DNA from: Chloroflexota bacterium | GTDB lineage: Bacteria; Chloroflexota; Chloroflexia; Chloroheliales; Chloroheliaceae | DNA: 39,175 nucleotides | Reading direction: 5' to 3' | Assembly (NCBI GenBank): GCA_028287745.1 | Contig: JAQBPB010000014.1 | Span: 1-39,175 of the forward strand | In this document: one piece after another, positions 1-8,811 of the stretch | Layout: every line of letters starts with the position of its first letter | Numbering within the stretch: position 1 is the stretch's first letter | Position numbers and translations under genes: made by a program | Notes under the pieces: model-generated | Seen by the model: only the letters and a program-made list of their open reading frames with translations | Databases searched by the model: none | Told to the model about the DNA's origin: nothing

Positions 1-7
1 AACTTAA

Positions 8-1963
8 TTATCCAACCCAGATTTCAACGCTGTTCCAGAAGTTGGCGTCAGTGGTCGGGTTAGCTTTAAAGTTGTGGACCTTGTTGCTAACAATGTAGTT
101 GTTAACGCGGGTGTAGAGCGCGCCTTCATAGACATTGTCATAGATGGTCTGATAGAAATCGGCAAAGGCTTGCTTGCGTTTGGCAAGGTCGACAGTGGAT
201 TTCTCCAGATCCAGGGCGGCATCGATCTTAGGATCGCTGATCCGGCCGTAGTTAGCACCGTTGCCTTTGTTGGCATCGGTCGGGATCTGAGTCGAGTGAT
301 AGTTACCGTAACCGCTATCCGGGTCTACGTCAGCAGTCTGGGCAAACATACCGATGTCATACTTGCCGCGGGACAAGATGCCATCATTGGCCCAGGGGCC
401 GAAGTACTGGGTGCTGGAGTAGCCCTGGAACTTGGCGTCAACGCCGATAGCTTTCCAGTAAGTCAGGATAACTTCAGCGGTAGCTACACGAACCGGGGCG
501 GTCGTGCTGCTAAGGGTAAAGGACAGCTTCTGGCCGCCCTTGGCCCGGATACCATCGGAACCAACGGTCCAGCCGGCACCGTCCAATAACTTCTTGGCAC
601 CATCAGGGTCGAACGCATAAGGCTTGAGGGCCTGGTTGCAGAAAGCGCTGATCGGGTTGCAGTTTACCGGCAATACGACAGTCTTCGGAGTACGGAATTG
701 TTTTACCAGGGCTTCCCGGTCAATCGCCTGCAACAGAGCCTGGCGTACGGCCTTCTCCTTGAACAGCGGGTTGCTCAGGTTGAATTGGAGGTATTCCCAG
801 GCAAACTGTTGTGCAATATCAAACTTGGCGTTAGCAGCTGCCGCAATTTTGGTTGAGGCGTTGATCGAGTTATCATCCAGATTTTCTACTTCGTCAAGGT
901 CGCCTTTTTGAATGGCAGCGGTCGCAGCATTAGCGTCCTTGGTAAAGCGGAAAATCATTTTGTCCAGGTAAGCATTGAAGCCCCAGGCCCAGCTGAAGTT
1001 GTCGTTGCGGGACAGGGTGATCCGGTCGTCAGCCACAAATTCGTCTACCTTGAAGGGGCCGCTGCTAACAGTCGGCTTGGTGGACTCAGGGGACTTGGAC
1101 GGGTCATCCTTGATGGCGTATTTGCTCCAAACTGCCTGCGGCAAAGGAAAGAAACCGTTGAGGAAGTTCAGGTAAGGACCATAGACCTGTTTGAACTTCA
1201 GGACGGCGGTGCTGGCGTCCGGGGTCTGGACGTCAGTAATCATCAACCAGGGAGTAGTATCGGCGTAGAGACCGGTGTTATCCTTGTCGGTTACCCACTG
1301 CCAGGTGTATTTCAGGTCGGCGCTGGTCAGAGCCGTGCCGTCATTCCATTTCGCGTTTGGTTTCAGCTTAACTGTAACGTCCATGCTCTTGCCATCGGCG
1401 GCTACCTTAACACCACCGTTGTCCAGGGTCGGGACTTCGGTAATCAGGTAAGGGTAATACTTGGCATTGTTGCTCTGGCCGACCAGATAGCCGTGAACCT
1501 GGCGGATCACGTTTACGGCTACGGTTTCACCGGCGTAATAGGGGTTCAGCTGAGACGGACCCTGTCCGGCAAAGGCGTAGACCAGTTGGCCGCCCTTCTT
1601 GCCGCTGGTGCCGTCCATCTTGACGGTTTCAATAACGTCGCTGGAACCACCTACACCCGCAGTTGCAGCAGCGGCAGTGGTCGCGGAGGCAGCAGCAGTG
1701 GTTGCGGAGGCAGCGGCAGTGGTTGCGGTAGCAGCGGTAGTCGCACCGGCAGCGGCAGTGGTAGCAGCGGCAGCCGTAGCGGCGGCAGTTGTCGCGGCAG
1801 CGGCGGCAGTCGTGGCACTGGCAGCGGTAGTCGCGGCAGCGGCAGTCGTAGCGGCAGCAGTGGTGGCAGGTGCAGTTGTCGCGGTGTTATCTCCGCAAGC
1901 TGCAACGAGGGCCGCCATTATTACACCTATGACAACAAGGTGCAAATTACGTTTAAAAGACAT
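8..1963 (-). CDS. ABC transporter substrate-binding lipoprotein, family 5 (peptide/oligopeptide type)
   Basis: Extracytoplasmic binding protein expected to deliver peptides or similar solutes to an ABC importer. The 651-residue product starts with a lipoprotein signal peptide; the lipobox VAAC places the lipidated cysteine at residue 23. Residues about 25-100 are almost only Ala and Thr and should form a flexible tether. The remainder looks like a complete SBP_bac_5 fold, with family-typical stretches such as KWNDGTALTSADLKYTW and AVRQALLQAIDREALV. The ATG is preceded by GGGAGGAG at good spacing. The stop codon lies just inside the window edge, so any permease or ATPase genes would be beyond it. 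The substrate cannot be told from sequence. I am confident of the family but not of the ligand. Confidence 0.93.
   Translation of the reverse strand: MSFKRNLHLVVIGVIMAALVAACGDNTATTAPATTAAATTAAAATTAASATTAAAAATTAAATAAAATTAAAGATTAATATTAAASATTAAASATTAAAATAGVGGSSDVIETVKMDGTSGKKGGQLVYAFAGQGPSQLNPYYAGETVAVNVIRQVHGYLVGQSNNAKYYPYLITEVPTLDNGGVKVAADGKSMDVTVKLKPNAKWNDGTALTSADLKYTWQWVTDKDNTGLYADTTPWLMITDVQTPDASTAVLKFKQVYGPYLNFLNGFFPLPQAVWSKYAIKDDPSKSPESTKPTVSSGPFKVDEFVADDRITLSRNDNFSWAWGFNAYLDKMIFRFTKDANAATAAIQKGDLDEVENLDDNSINASTKIAAAANAKFDIAQQFAWEYLQFNLSNPLFKEKAVRQALLQAIDREALVKQFRTPKTVVLPVNCNPISAFCNQALKPYAFDPDGAKKLLDGAGWTVGSDGIRAKGGQKLSFTLSSTTAPVRVATAEVILTYWKAIGVDAKFQGYSSTQYFGPWANDGILSRGKYDIGMFAQTADVDPDSGYGNYHSTQIPTDANKGNGANYGRISDPKIDAALDLEKSTVDLAKRKQAFADFYQTIYDNVYEGALYTRVNNYIVSNKVHNFKANPTTDANFWNSVEIWVG
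1655..1890. repeat. Low-complexity GCC/ACN codon repeat encoding the Ala/Thr linker
   Basis: Imperfect short repeats rich in gcagcggcagtggt-like units encode alternating Ala-Ala-Thr-Thr blocks between the lipobox and the folded domain of the substrate-binding protein. Unit length and phase vary, so this is a low-complexity tract, not a regular tandem array. It is a likely site of length variation between strains. Confidence 0.85.
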
Positions 1964-2164
1964 TCTGTCTCCTCCCGAAATTCTGGTTTGAACAACAAAG
2001 TGATTTCAACTACTTTTAAAACCAACGATTAAGTATTACCGACTACCCGGTTGAAAAACCATTAAAATTTTCACTAGTCAGTCGGATGCAGGAGAGGTTA
2101 TGCAAACCTACCAGGTTTACAGTAGTAAGTTTAAAACCTATCTATCGAATCAGATATGGGAAAA

Positions 2165-2193
2165 ATAATAGCAGAACTTTTCTTGATTTGCAA
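2165..2193 (-). promoter_or_regulatory. Predicted promoter of the substrate-binding lipoprotein
   Basis: On the minus strand there is TTGCAA, a 17-bp spacer and TATTAT. The -10 is extended by TGC (TGCTATTAT). The spacing is optimal, the element is intergenic and it points at the lipoprotein gene. Confidence 0.6.
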
Positions 2194-2263
2194 GCAAAGT
2201 TCCCTTTAGGTACCTCTTTCTTGTAGTAACAAGTTTTAAGTTAAAAATTGCCGTTTAATTCTA

Positions 2264-2272
2264 TGCTATAAT
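2264..2272 (+). promoter_or_regulatory. Extended -10 promoter element of the MCP-like gene
   Basis: TGCTATAAT is a perfect -10 hexamer with a TGn extension, about 60 bp upstream of the ATG at 2332. No good -35 lies at 17 bp, which is common for extended -10 promoters. Confidence 0.6.
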
Positions 2273-2331
2273 AGATATAGCGATAGTACCAGCTTGCTTT
2301 TTTGCAGCCGATTCAGTCTACCCTCGGTTAA

Positions 2332-5300
2332 ATGTTAACTCAAAAAACTTTCTTTTTCCGGTCAATTAATAATCTTACCGGCCTGGCCCGCGAACGGCTA
2401 ATTCGCCCTGCTTCCAGCCTTGAGCGTGGTGCCCACCAGCGCGCACGTCTTTTTAATATTCTGCTGCTGGTTGAGTTAGCTATCTTCTTGATGGCCCTTG
2501 CTACAACCTTTCTTTATAGAAGCAATTCATCCAGCTTGTTTTCCTCAATAGCTTTGCTTTTCACAGGTCTTGTCCTGACCTATGCCGTGGCTAAAGGAGG
2601 CCGTCCTGGCCTGGCTGCCTGGCTGCATTTACTTAGCTTTCTAGCCGCCCTGACTTACTATAACTATAGCCTGCCCAATCTTCAGCTAGAAGCTTCAATA
2701 ATCTACCAGAGTTTTCGGGCTGGTAGCCTGTTGTTGGTCCTGCCAATACTTATAGCGGGCCTGGCGGTTAGCTCAAGGATTTGCCTGGCTATTACGGGAT
2801 TTTCAACGCTGTACCTGGTAGGCCTTGGTGTTTTAGTTGTGCCGGTTATCCCTTCGGTTACCGCTGGCGGACTGGCCTTTTATATAGAACTTTTTCGGGT
2901 ACCACTGGCCCTGCATTTTGTAATCGGCCTCCTGGCTTTGGCTTTTGAACGTAATATTCTCAGCCTGTTCGACCGTTTAAACAAGCGCAATTATAGTTTG
3001 AAGTCCGTGACGGGCCAGCTTGCCGTCCAGGTCGGGCAATCCGAGGAGCAGGTTGATATTCTAACTAAAGTGCTGTTTGAATTGGAAACGCTTTGCCAGC
3101 ATCACCGGAACCTGGCTAATATGCAAAAAAATGCGGTCCTTGAAATAAGAAATTGGGAGAACCAATTAAGGCAAAGTATACCCCACCTTAATTCTATACT
3201 GGAACAGACCGCCACTGTCATGGAAGACAGCCAGGAGATTGTATCTCAACGGGCTGAGATCACCCGCACTAACCTGGCTGTATACAACAGGTTGCAGCAA
3301 TTGATGGAGCTGATTAACCATAGCGTGGAAGAACTGGCCCTGGCTGCGATTCAGATTGAACAGGTAGTCGGGTCAATCAGTGAGGTGGCCGAAGAAACCA
3401 ACTTGCTGGCCCTTAACGCTTCAATCGAAGCGGCCGGGTACCTTGAGCAGGGCCGCCGGTTTACGGTAGTGGCGGCTGAAGTCTACCGGCTGGCTATCCG
3501 TTCGCGTGATGCTACCGAAGAAGTGCGCCAGGTGGCAAACGAAGTCCAGAGTAGTGTTGCCTCGCTGGGGAAAGTCAGTTCCCAGGGCCGGAACCAGGCC
3601 GAAGGGTTGGCCCAGAGTGCCCGGTCGGCCCCAATTTTCATCGACCAATTGGCCGGTTCGATAGAAACCATGGGTAAGAACAGCAAAAGTGTTTTTGAGC
3701 GTATTTCCGACTTGCAAAAGGAGCTCAACGGCCTGCTGGCGAAGTTGCCGGTAATCACCGCTAAAAGTGAAGAGATTGACCTCTCAACCGAACGCCTGTT
3801 GGGCTGTATTCAGACGATTAAACAGACCTTAACCAGGCTTTCCGACCTTGACCGCAACCCTGCCAGGTTACCCGCGCCAAACACTGGCCGCCCGGGGACC
3901 GGTCCGGCGGGCAATCCTACCGAAACGCGGGATGCCGATCTTACCCAGGGAATGTCCTTTTATCAAAAGTTGTACAAAGGATGGCTTAAAAGCGTTTCAC
4001 CCGGCCAGCGGATGTTTGCCTCTAAGCGACGGCAATCGCGCCTGTTGAACAGTTTATGCCTGGTGTTTTGTTTATTTCTGGGGATTTATTCCGCTTTTCT
4101 TTTAATAACCGGTTTTGAGATTGTCTCGTTTTTACCAACGAGTTTCTTCCTGGTGCTGTTGTTACTGGTTTACTCGATTAGCAAAACCGGGTTTACCACT
4201 TTTGCCTTGTTCTTCTTTTTTGGTGCAAATTACTTTTTTTATTCGACGCTTATCTTTTTGCAAGACCAGGACTTCTTTAAGGTTGATTGCCTTCGGGTTT
4301 GTTCGGCTCTTTTATGTATAACAATTGTAGTAACCGTGCTTGTTACCGACATGTGCTGGCTGGTCTGCAATACCGCACTAAGCATGTTTTATACAACTTT
4401 GCTGGCCTTTCTCACACTCCATAGTCCCCTGGAAGAGCTGCCGCGTCTGCTGGTTTTTCCGCTGGCTTTGCAATTTGCGGTGGGATTACTGGCGGGCTGC
4501 CTGTATTACAATATTAACCGCCAATCGGCCCAATTAGAGGCGCAGAACCGTGATATAGCGCTTGAAAATCGCCGGTTGCAGTACAAAAAAGGGCAACTGC
4601 ATTTAATCTCGCAGCAAATTACCGGGCTTATCCGCCAGATTGACCAGCTATCCACAACGCAGGCCGGGCTAACTGATACTCAACTGCGAGAGCTAACTGA
4701 AATTATAAAAAAAGTTGAAACCCTGGAACAGCAAACTTACCAGGCCGCCGGGTCTATCCAACAAATCGGCCTTTCGGTTACAAATGCGCTGGAGTATATC
4801 CGGCAGGTGGCCGGTGAAACAGACGTGGGTAACCGTATATTGGAGGAATTCCGGAGCGAAGTGGGCCAGATTGCTGCAAATACCCAGGAGTTAAAGGTTC
4901 ATGCGGGGGAAATCGGCCAGATTTTCGAGCTAATTACCACCATAGCCGATGAGATTGATCTCCTGGCCTTGAATGCTACGCTGGAAGCAGCCCAGGCGCA
5001 AGAGGCCGGGAAAAGGTTCGGGGCGGTAGCCGGAGAGATCCAGCGTTTGGCCGGTCGCGCCCGCCAGACCGGCGCAAAGGTCCAGCTTGTCATTTCCAGT
5101 GTCCAGGAGGCCGTTACTCTTTGCGCCCAACTGACCGAGCGCGGCCATAGCGAAATCCTCCTGTTGACCCAATCAGCCTACGAAACGAATTTTTCGAGCA
5201 AAGCGGTAGTTGAAGTAATCGGCACCGGCCAGAAGTTGATCGGCCAGCTTGAAACAAGCGCCCTGCAACAGGCGCATCTCCTGCAGCAACTAAACCGGCA

Positions 5301-5463
5301 CCTCGGGGACCTTACCGGAACCACCGGTACTATTAACAGCCAGGGGGCGGGCCGTTATAAGGGTATCCAGGCCATGCAAACCCTGGCCCAGGGCCTGGCT
5401 GAAAGCGGGAAATCCGCCGAAACTGCCCCGGCTCCTGGCCCTCTCGCTGTCCAACCGGCTTAA
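2332..5463 (+). CDS. Tandemly duplicated membrane MCP-like sensory protein
   Basis: A 1043-residue protein built as two copies of the same unit. Copy 1 has a cluster of about six hydrophobic helices (about 40-210) followed by a coiled-coil methyl-accepting signalling domain whose hairpin tip, LLALNASIEAA, is near residue 355. A Pro/Gly-rich linker (about 510-545) leads to copy 2, with a second hydrophobic cluster (about 568-735) and a second tip, LLALNATLEAA, near 875. MCPs pass membrane signals to CheA/CheW, but no che genes are seen here. The arginine usually found in the tip (EAARAGE) is Gly in copy 1 and Gln in copy 2, so CheA coupling is uncertain. The ATG has only a weak ribosome-binding site. 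The stop interlocks with that of the convergent peptidase gene. Confidence 0.85.
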   Translation: MLTQKTFFFRSINNLTGLARERLIRPASSLERGAHQRARLFNILLLVELAIFLMALATTFLYRSNSSSLFSSIALLFTGLVLTYAVAKGGRPGLAAWLHLLSFLAALTYYNYSLPNLQLEASIIYQSFRAGSLLLVLPILIAGLAVSSRICLAITGFSTLYLVGLGVLVVPVIPSVTAGGLAFYIELFRVPLALHFVIGLLALAFERNILSLFDRLNKRNYSLKSVTGQLAVQVGQSEEQVDILTKVLFELETLCQHHRNLANMQKNAVLEIRNWENQLRQSIPHLNSILEQTATVMEDSQEIVSQRAEITRTNLAVYNRLQQLMELINHSVEELALAAIQIEQVVGSISEVAEETNLLALNASIEAAGYLEQGRRFTVVAAEVYRLAIRSRDATEEVRQVANEVQSSVASLGKVSSQGRNQAEGLAQSARSAPIFIDQLAGSIETMGKNSKSVFERISDLQKELNGLLAKLPVITAKSEEIDLSTERLLGCIQTIKQTLTRLSDLDRNPARLPAPNTGRPGTGPAGNPTETRDADLTQGMSFYQKLYKGWLKSVSPGQRMFASKRRQSRLLNSLCLVFCLFLGIYSAFLLITGFEIVSFLPTSFFLVLLLLVYSISKTGFTTFALFFFFGANYFFYSTLIFLQDQDFFKVDCLRVCSALLCITIVVTVLVTDMCWLVCNTALSMFYTTLLAFLTLHSPLEELPRLLVFPLALQFAVGLLAGCLYYNINRQSAQLEAQNRDIALENRRLQYKKGQLHLISQQITGLIRQIDQLSTTQAGLTDTQLRELTEIIKKVETLEQQTYQAAGSIQQIGLSVTNALEYIRQVAGETDVGNRILEEFRSEVGQIAANTQELKVHAGEIGQIFELITTIADEIDLLALNATLEAAQAQEAGKRFGAVAGEIQRLAGRARQTGAKVQLVISSVQEAVTLCAQLTERGHSEILLLTQSAYETNFSSKAVVEVIGTGQKLIGQLETSALQQAHLLQQLNRHLGDLTGTTGTINSQGAGRYKGIQAMQTLAQGLAESGKSAETAPAPGPLAVQPA

Positions 5464-7397
5464 TTTCCATAGCGCCATGCGACATAATGCTGGCCGACGT
5501 TACCCATTTCAACCTGCCAACCGGCCGGATTGTCAGGAGTAAAGGTCAGTACGCGCCGCTGGAAAAGCTGCACCAGCACATCTTTTTCAACTCCACCCAC
5601 CTGTGTCCGTACCCAATAGGCTTCGGTCATCGGCAGGCCGACTGCCGACAGCCAATCAAAGACCTGACCCGACCGGTAGACATCGGACTGGGCATCATAG
5701 AATTTGCCTTCCTGGGCGAACCAGTTCCAGAATACATCCGGAATATTGTGGCCGGTGTCAGCGGCGAAATAGCGGTTGACCGCCAGGCCGGACAGCGCCG
5801 GATTCTGGCTGGCCTGGCCGGCCCTGTTAATAATGGCCTGGACGCGCTGCCCGGTGGCATCTTTGACCGGTCCGGCGTTTACCAGGGCCGTAAAGCTGGC
5901 GTAAGTCGGGGCATTCTGGTTGCGGTTTAATTCATTTGAGTCTCCGGCTACCTGGAGAGTTGAGGGGCCACGGAACTCAAAACGATTGTCGCCTAGCTGG
6001 CGCTGGCCGGTAGTCATTTCGGTGACAAGCAAGCCGTTTGTGACGTAGCCGGAGGACGGGTTGGAAAGTTCCATACGGGCTTTATCAAAATAAATCACTT
6101 CACGCTGGCCGCCGGGCGCTTCGGCATAAGCTTCTCGCGTTTCCCGGTTGGGCTGCGGGCCCCACAACCAGCCCCGGCCCGGCGCTTGCCCGGTTTCGGT
6201 AGCAATTCGCACCGGCCGGTCGGCCTTTGACCAGTTTTGCTCGAAAGGTACGGCCAGCCGGTTAAAGAAACGGCCCGGCCCAATCCCGGCCTGGCTGCCT
6301 ACAATAAGCAAAGCCACCCGGGTAGAGTCGGCCAGCAAGGCCGGGTCAAGCCGCAAACTGCCGTCGTCCAGGTAAAGCAGATCGCCCGGCGTGTGCCAGC
6401 GGCTATCGCCGCCCAGGATATTGGCTATATCGCCGGTTAAAAAGATGGCCTGTCCCTGGTAGGCGTTCCAGAAGCTAAGCTGATCGCTGTTGCGGTTTGG
6501 GTCGCGCGCGGCCGGGAATTTGTCGCCAATCGTATAAATGCCGTATTTGACACCGGGTAGATAGCTTTTTACCAGATCGGCCCCGGTTTTTCCCAGTCCC
6601 TGTGAGCCGGGGTCCTGCGTAACCGCCCAGACCTCGCCCTGGGCCTTCTCACCCTTATAGCCAACCATATCCAGGTTTACCACCGCCCCTAAAGGCAATC
6701 CCCGCGGGTTAACTTGCCGGTCGGTGTTCCATTTTTCATTAAAATACTGGCTGCCTAACAGGCCAAATTCCTCGGCATCGAACCAGACCAGTTCAACATC
6801 GTCCTGAAAGGCGTACCGGCTGTCCTGACCGTTCCCCAGCAAGCGGGCCATTTCCAGCAGGGCGGCGATGCCGCTGGCGTTATCGTTCGCGCCGGGAGCC
6901 AGGCTGTTGCAGGCGGGCGGAAAGGTTCGGGACGGGCTGCTGTCCCAGTGCGCGACCGCCATGTGGACTGCTTTAGGGTTTGTACCGGGCCGCCTTACTA
7001 TTATATTGCGCAGCGGCACCCCGCGGGCCGTACTTGCCTGGAAGTTCTGCACGATAGGCGAAAAGCCCATATCCCTCAGAGAATTAATAATGTAATCACC
7101 GGCCTGCTGGTGGCCGGGGTCGAGCAGGCAGCGCGAAAACTTTTCCAGCTTTCCTACCTGACCGGCAATTTGCTCACCCGAAACCGCGCCCAATAAATCC
7201 AGGGTCGTGGCATTGAGGGCGTCAGGGTCAGCCTGGTTTGAAATTGCCTGGGACTTTGTCAGGGCAGCCTGAATAATAGCCTGTCCGGGCGTCCGGTAAG
7301 AATTGGCGGATGCCTCAATGGCACCACTTAGAAAAAGCGAGGCCAGGATTAAGAGGCAAAATAGAGAATTCCAGCGGGGATTTGTTTTAGTTGACAT
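5460..7397 (-). CDS. Secreted M28-family zinc aminopeptidase with a C-terminal exoprotein module
   Basis: A 645-residue exported protein with an N-terminal signal peptide (hydrophobic core about 10-25). The catalytic domain carries the M28 zinc ligands in order: HWDSSP (about 146), GANDNASG (about 171), DAEEFG (about 208), a downstream LDMVGY (about 245) and WHTPGD (about 334). These fit a co-catalytic di-zinc aminopeptidase. Residues about 385-645 form a separate module with WLWGP, YFDKARME, PTYASFT, TGHNIP and the ending GNVGQHYVAWRYGN. The same module occurs at the N-terminus of the protein encoded at 32460-33836. It is probably a cell-surface or substrate-binding domain; its function is unknown to me. 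The start codon follows a weak ribosome-binding site. Confidence 0.88.
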   Translation of the reverse strand: MSTKTNPRWNSLFCLLILASLFLSGAIEASANSYRTPGQAIIQAALTKSQAISNQADPDALNATTLDLLGAVSGEQIAGQVGKLEKFSRCLLDPGHQQAGDYIINSLRDMGFSPIVQNFQASTARGVPLRNIIVRRPGTNPKAVHMAVAHWDSSPSRTFPPACNSLAPGANDNASGIAALLEMARLLGNGQDSRYAFQDDVELVWFDAEEFGLLGSQYFNEKWNTDRQVNPRGLPLGAVVNLDMVGYKGEKAQGEVWAVTQDPGSQGLGKTGADLVKSYLPGVKYGIYTIGDKFPAARDPNRNSDQLSFWNAYQGQAIFLTGDIANILGGDSRWHTPGDLLYLDDGSLRLDPALLADSTRVALLIVGSQAGIGPGRFFNRLAVPFEQNWSKADRPVRIATETGQAPGRGWLWGPQPNRETREAYAEAPGGQREVIYFDKARMELSNPSSGYVTNGLLVTEMTTGQRQLGDNRFEFRGPSTLQVAGDSNELNRNQNAPTYASFTALVNAGPVKDATGQRVQAIINRAGQASQNPALSGLAVNRYFAADTGHNIPDVFWNWFAQEGKFYDAQSDVYRSGQVFDWLSAVGLPMTEAYWVRTQVGGVEKDVLVQLFQRRVLTFTPDNPAGWQVEMGNVGQHYVAWRYGN

Positions 7398-7452
7398 AAT
7401 TACATTACCATTGGCTTTGTTACAGTTACTGATAGAACAACAGAATGGTTCC

Positions 7453-7482
7453 AGTATAGTGGACGGTTCAACCCGCTGTAAA
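7453..7482 (-). promoter_or_regulatory. Predicted promoter of the M28 peptidase gene
   Basis: On the minus strand TTTACA is separated by 18 bp from TATACT, each one mismatch from the sigma-70 consensus. It lies about 55 bp upstream of the start codon in the gap between hpd and the peptidase. Confidence 0.6.
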
Positions 7483-7540
7483 GTTCTTTCTCGTAATACA
7501 AACTATTTTGGATAAAGCCGGTCATATACTCTAAGGCCAA

Positions 7541-7578
7541 AATAAGAAAACCAGGCCACTGCAAAGAATTGGCCTGGT
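7541..7578 (-). terminator. Rho-independent terminator after hpd
   Basis: A 9-bp perfect stem (ACCAGGCCA / TGGCCTGGT) with an 11-nt loop is followed on the minus strand by TTTTCTTATTTT. It lies 22 bp past the hpd stop codon and separates hpd from the downstream peptidase gene. Confidence 0.8.
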
Positions 7579-7599
7579 CCGTTGAAAACCTTATTTAAT

Positions 7600-8727
7600 T
7601 TAGAGAGTGCCGCGCAGGGCCTGGTCGGCCTCGATAGCTTCAAAGAGGGCTTTGAAGTTGCCTTTGCCGAACGAGCGGGCGTGATGCCGCTGGATAATCT
7701 CAAAAAAGAAGGTCGGGCGGTCAGCCTGGGGCCGGGTGAAAATCTGGACCAGGTAGCCTTCGTCGTCGCGGTCTACCAGCAGGCCCAGCCGCCGGATCTC
7801 ATCCAGGGGTTCTTTAATATGGCCGACCCGTTCGGCCAGGTTCTCATAGTAGGTGTCCGGCACCCGAATGAAATCTACGCCACGCCGCCGCAGTTCTTCA
7901 ACTGTTTTAAGTATATTGCCGGTAGTCAGGGCCAGGTGCTGGATGCCAGGGCCGCGATAAAAGTCGAGATATTCTTCAACCTGGCTCTTGCGGGTGCCTG
8001 GGGCCGGTTCATTGATTGGCAGCTTAACCCGGCCATTGCCGTTTTGCATTACCTTGCTCATCAGGGCGGTGTACTCGGTCGAAATATCTTTGTCGTCAAA
8101 CGAGGCAAGCTGCGAGAAGCCCATGACCTTACGGTAAAATTCCACCCAGGGTTCCATCTCATTCCAGCCAACATTTGCCACCATGTGGTCGAGCGAAGAT
8201 AAACCGACCTTCGAAAGGCTGGCCGGGCCTTCAAAAGCCTGGTAGCCGGGCAGGAAGGGGCCAATATAATCGCCGCGCTGGATGAAAGTATGGGTCGTAT
8301 CGCCGTATACCCCGATAACCGCTTTGCGCACGTGGCCGTAACGGTCCTGCAGGTCAACCGGTTCCTGGATGCTCCTGGCACCCCGCGCTGTGACTTCCGT
8401 GTAGACTTTATTTACATCGTCCACCAGAAAGGCGATATCTTTTACGCCATCTCCATGCAGCTTAACGTGTTCCGCCACCGGGCTTTCCGGGTTTAGCGCC
8501 CCGGTAACGACAAACGTAATTTTATTCTGGCGCAGGACATAGCTGGTCGTATCGCGCGAACCGGTTTCCAGCCCTTTATAAGCCACAATTTCAAAACCAA
8601 AAACGGTCCGGTAGTAGTGGGCGGCCTGGCGGGCATTACCGACATAGAATTCGACATAATCAATCCGCTGGATCGGTAAAATATCCTGGCCCTTTCCCAG
8701 ATTTAAATGATCCTTTGTTACTGTCAT
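7600..8727 (-). CDS. hpd: 4-hydroxyphenylpyruvate dioxygenase
   Basis: Converts 4-hydroxyphenylpyruvate to homogentisate with Fe(II) and O2, in tyrosine catabolism or quinone/tocopherol precursor supply. The protein has two vicinal-oxygen-chelate halves. The three iron ligands sit in LDHMVAN (His, about 180), IQHLALTT (His, about 261) and FFEIIQRH (Glu, about 341). I chose the ATG at 8727, giving 375 residues (normal for the family), because AAAGGA precedes it. An upstream in-frame start at 8775 would add 16 basic residues not expected in this family. No homogentisate dioxygenase or fumarylacetoacetase gene is nearby, so this is a single-gene unit with its own promoter, operator-like palindrome and terminator. 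Confidence 0.95.
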   Translation of the reverse strand: MTVTKDHLNLGKGQDILPIQRIDYVEFYVGNARQAAHYYRTVFGFEIVAYKGLETGSRDTTSYVLRQNKITFVVTGALNPESPVAEHVKLHGDGVKDIAFLVDDVNKVYTEVTARGARSIQEPVDLQDRYGHVRKAVIGVYGDTTHTFIQRGDYIGPFLPGYQAFEGPASLSKVGLSSLDHMVANVGWNEMEPWVEFYRKVMGFSQLASFDDKDISTEYTALMSKVMQNGNGRVKLPINEPAPGTRKSQVEEYLDFYRGPGIQHLALTTGNILKTVEELRRRGVDFIRVPDTYYENLAERVGHIKEPLDEIRRLGLLVDRDDEGYLVQIFTRPQADRPTFFFEIIQRHHARSFGKGNFKALFEAIEADQALRGTL

Positions 8728-8778
8728 GATTGATTTTCCTTTCTTCCTTCCGGCCCAAACCCGGCCCCAGAACATATT

Positions 8779-8802
8779 TGTTACTCTTAATTAGTAGTAA
8801 CA
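8779..8802. promoter_or_regulatory. Palindromic operator candidate in the hpd leader
   Basis: A 24-bp near-perfect inverted repeat of form TGTTACT-NN-TAATTA-NN-AGTAACA: 7-bp arms plus a self-complementary 6-bp centre. It starts about ten bases downstream of the predicted -10, across the likely transcription start, where a bound repressor would block initiation. Size and symmetry resemble MarR-family operators. No regulator gene is seen in the window. Confidence 0.6.
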
Positions 8803-8811
8803 TATAATGCT

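Larger units (their letters stand above)
1964..2331. other. Divergent intergenic region with two back-to-back promoters
   Basis: The region is AT-rich and non-coding, between the divergent substrate-binding protein and MCP-like genes. It holds one predicted promoter for each direction, listed separately. The minus-strand leader to the lipoprotein would be about 195 nucleotides. I see no recognised riboswitch in it. Confidence 0.7.

Noticed and set aside
1655..1890. Repetitive tract that might suggest a CRISPR or minisatellite array
   Set aside because: Units are irregular and in frame with the lipoprotein linker; there are no unique spacers.
908..2032. Long plus-strand frame opposite the substrate-binding protein, rich in Ser and Gly
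   Set aside because: It is the antisense reading of the Ala/Thr codon repeats and of a well-supported gene; it has no ribosome-binding site and no family.
8728..8775. Upstream start of hpd
   Set aside because: The extension is basic and non-conserved in character, overlaps the leader next to the palindrome and is worse supported than the ATG at 8727.
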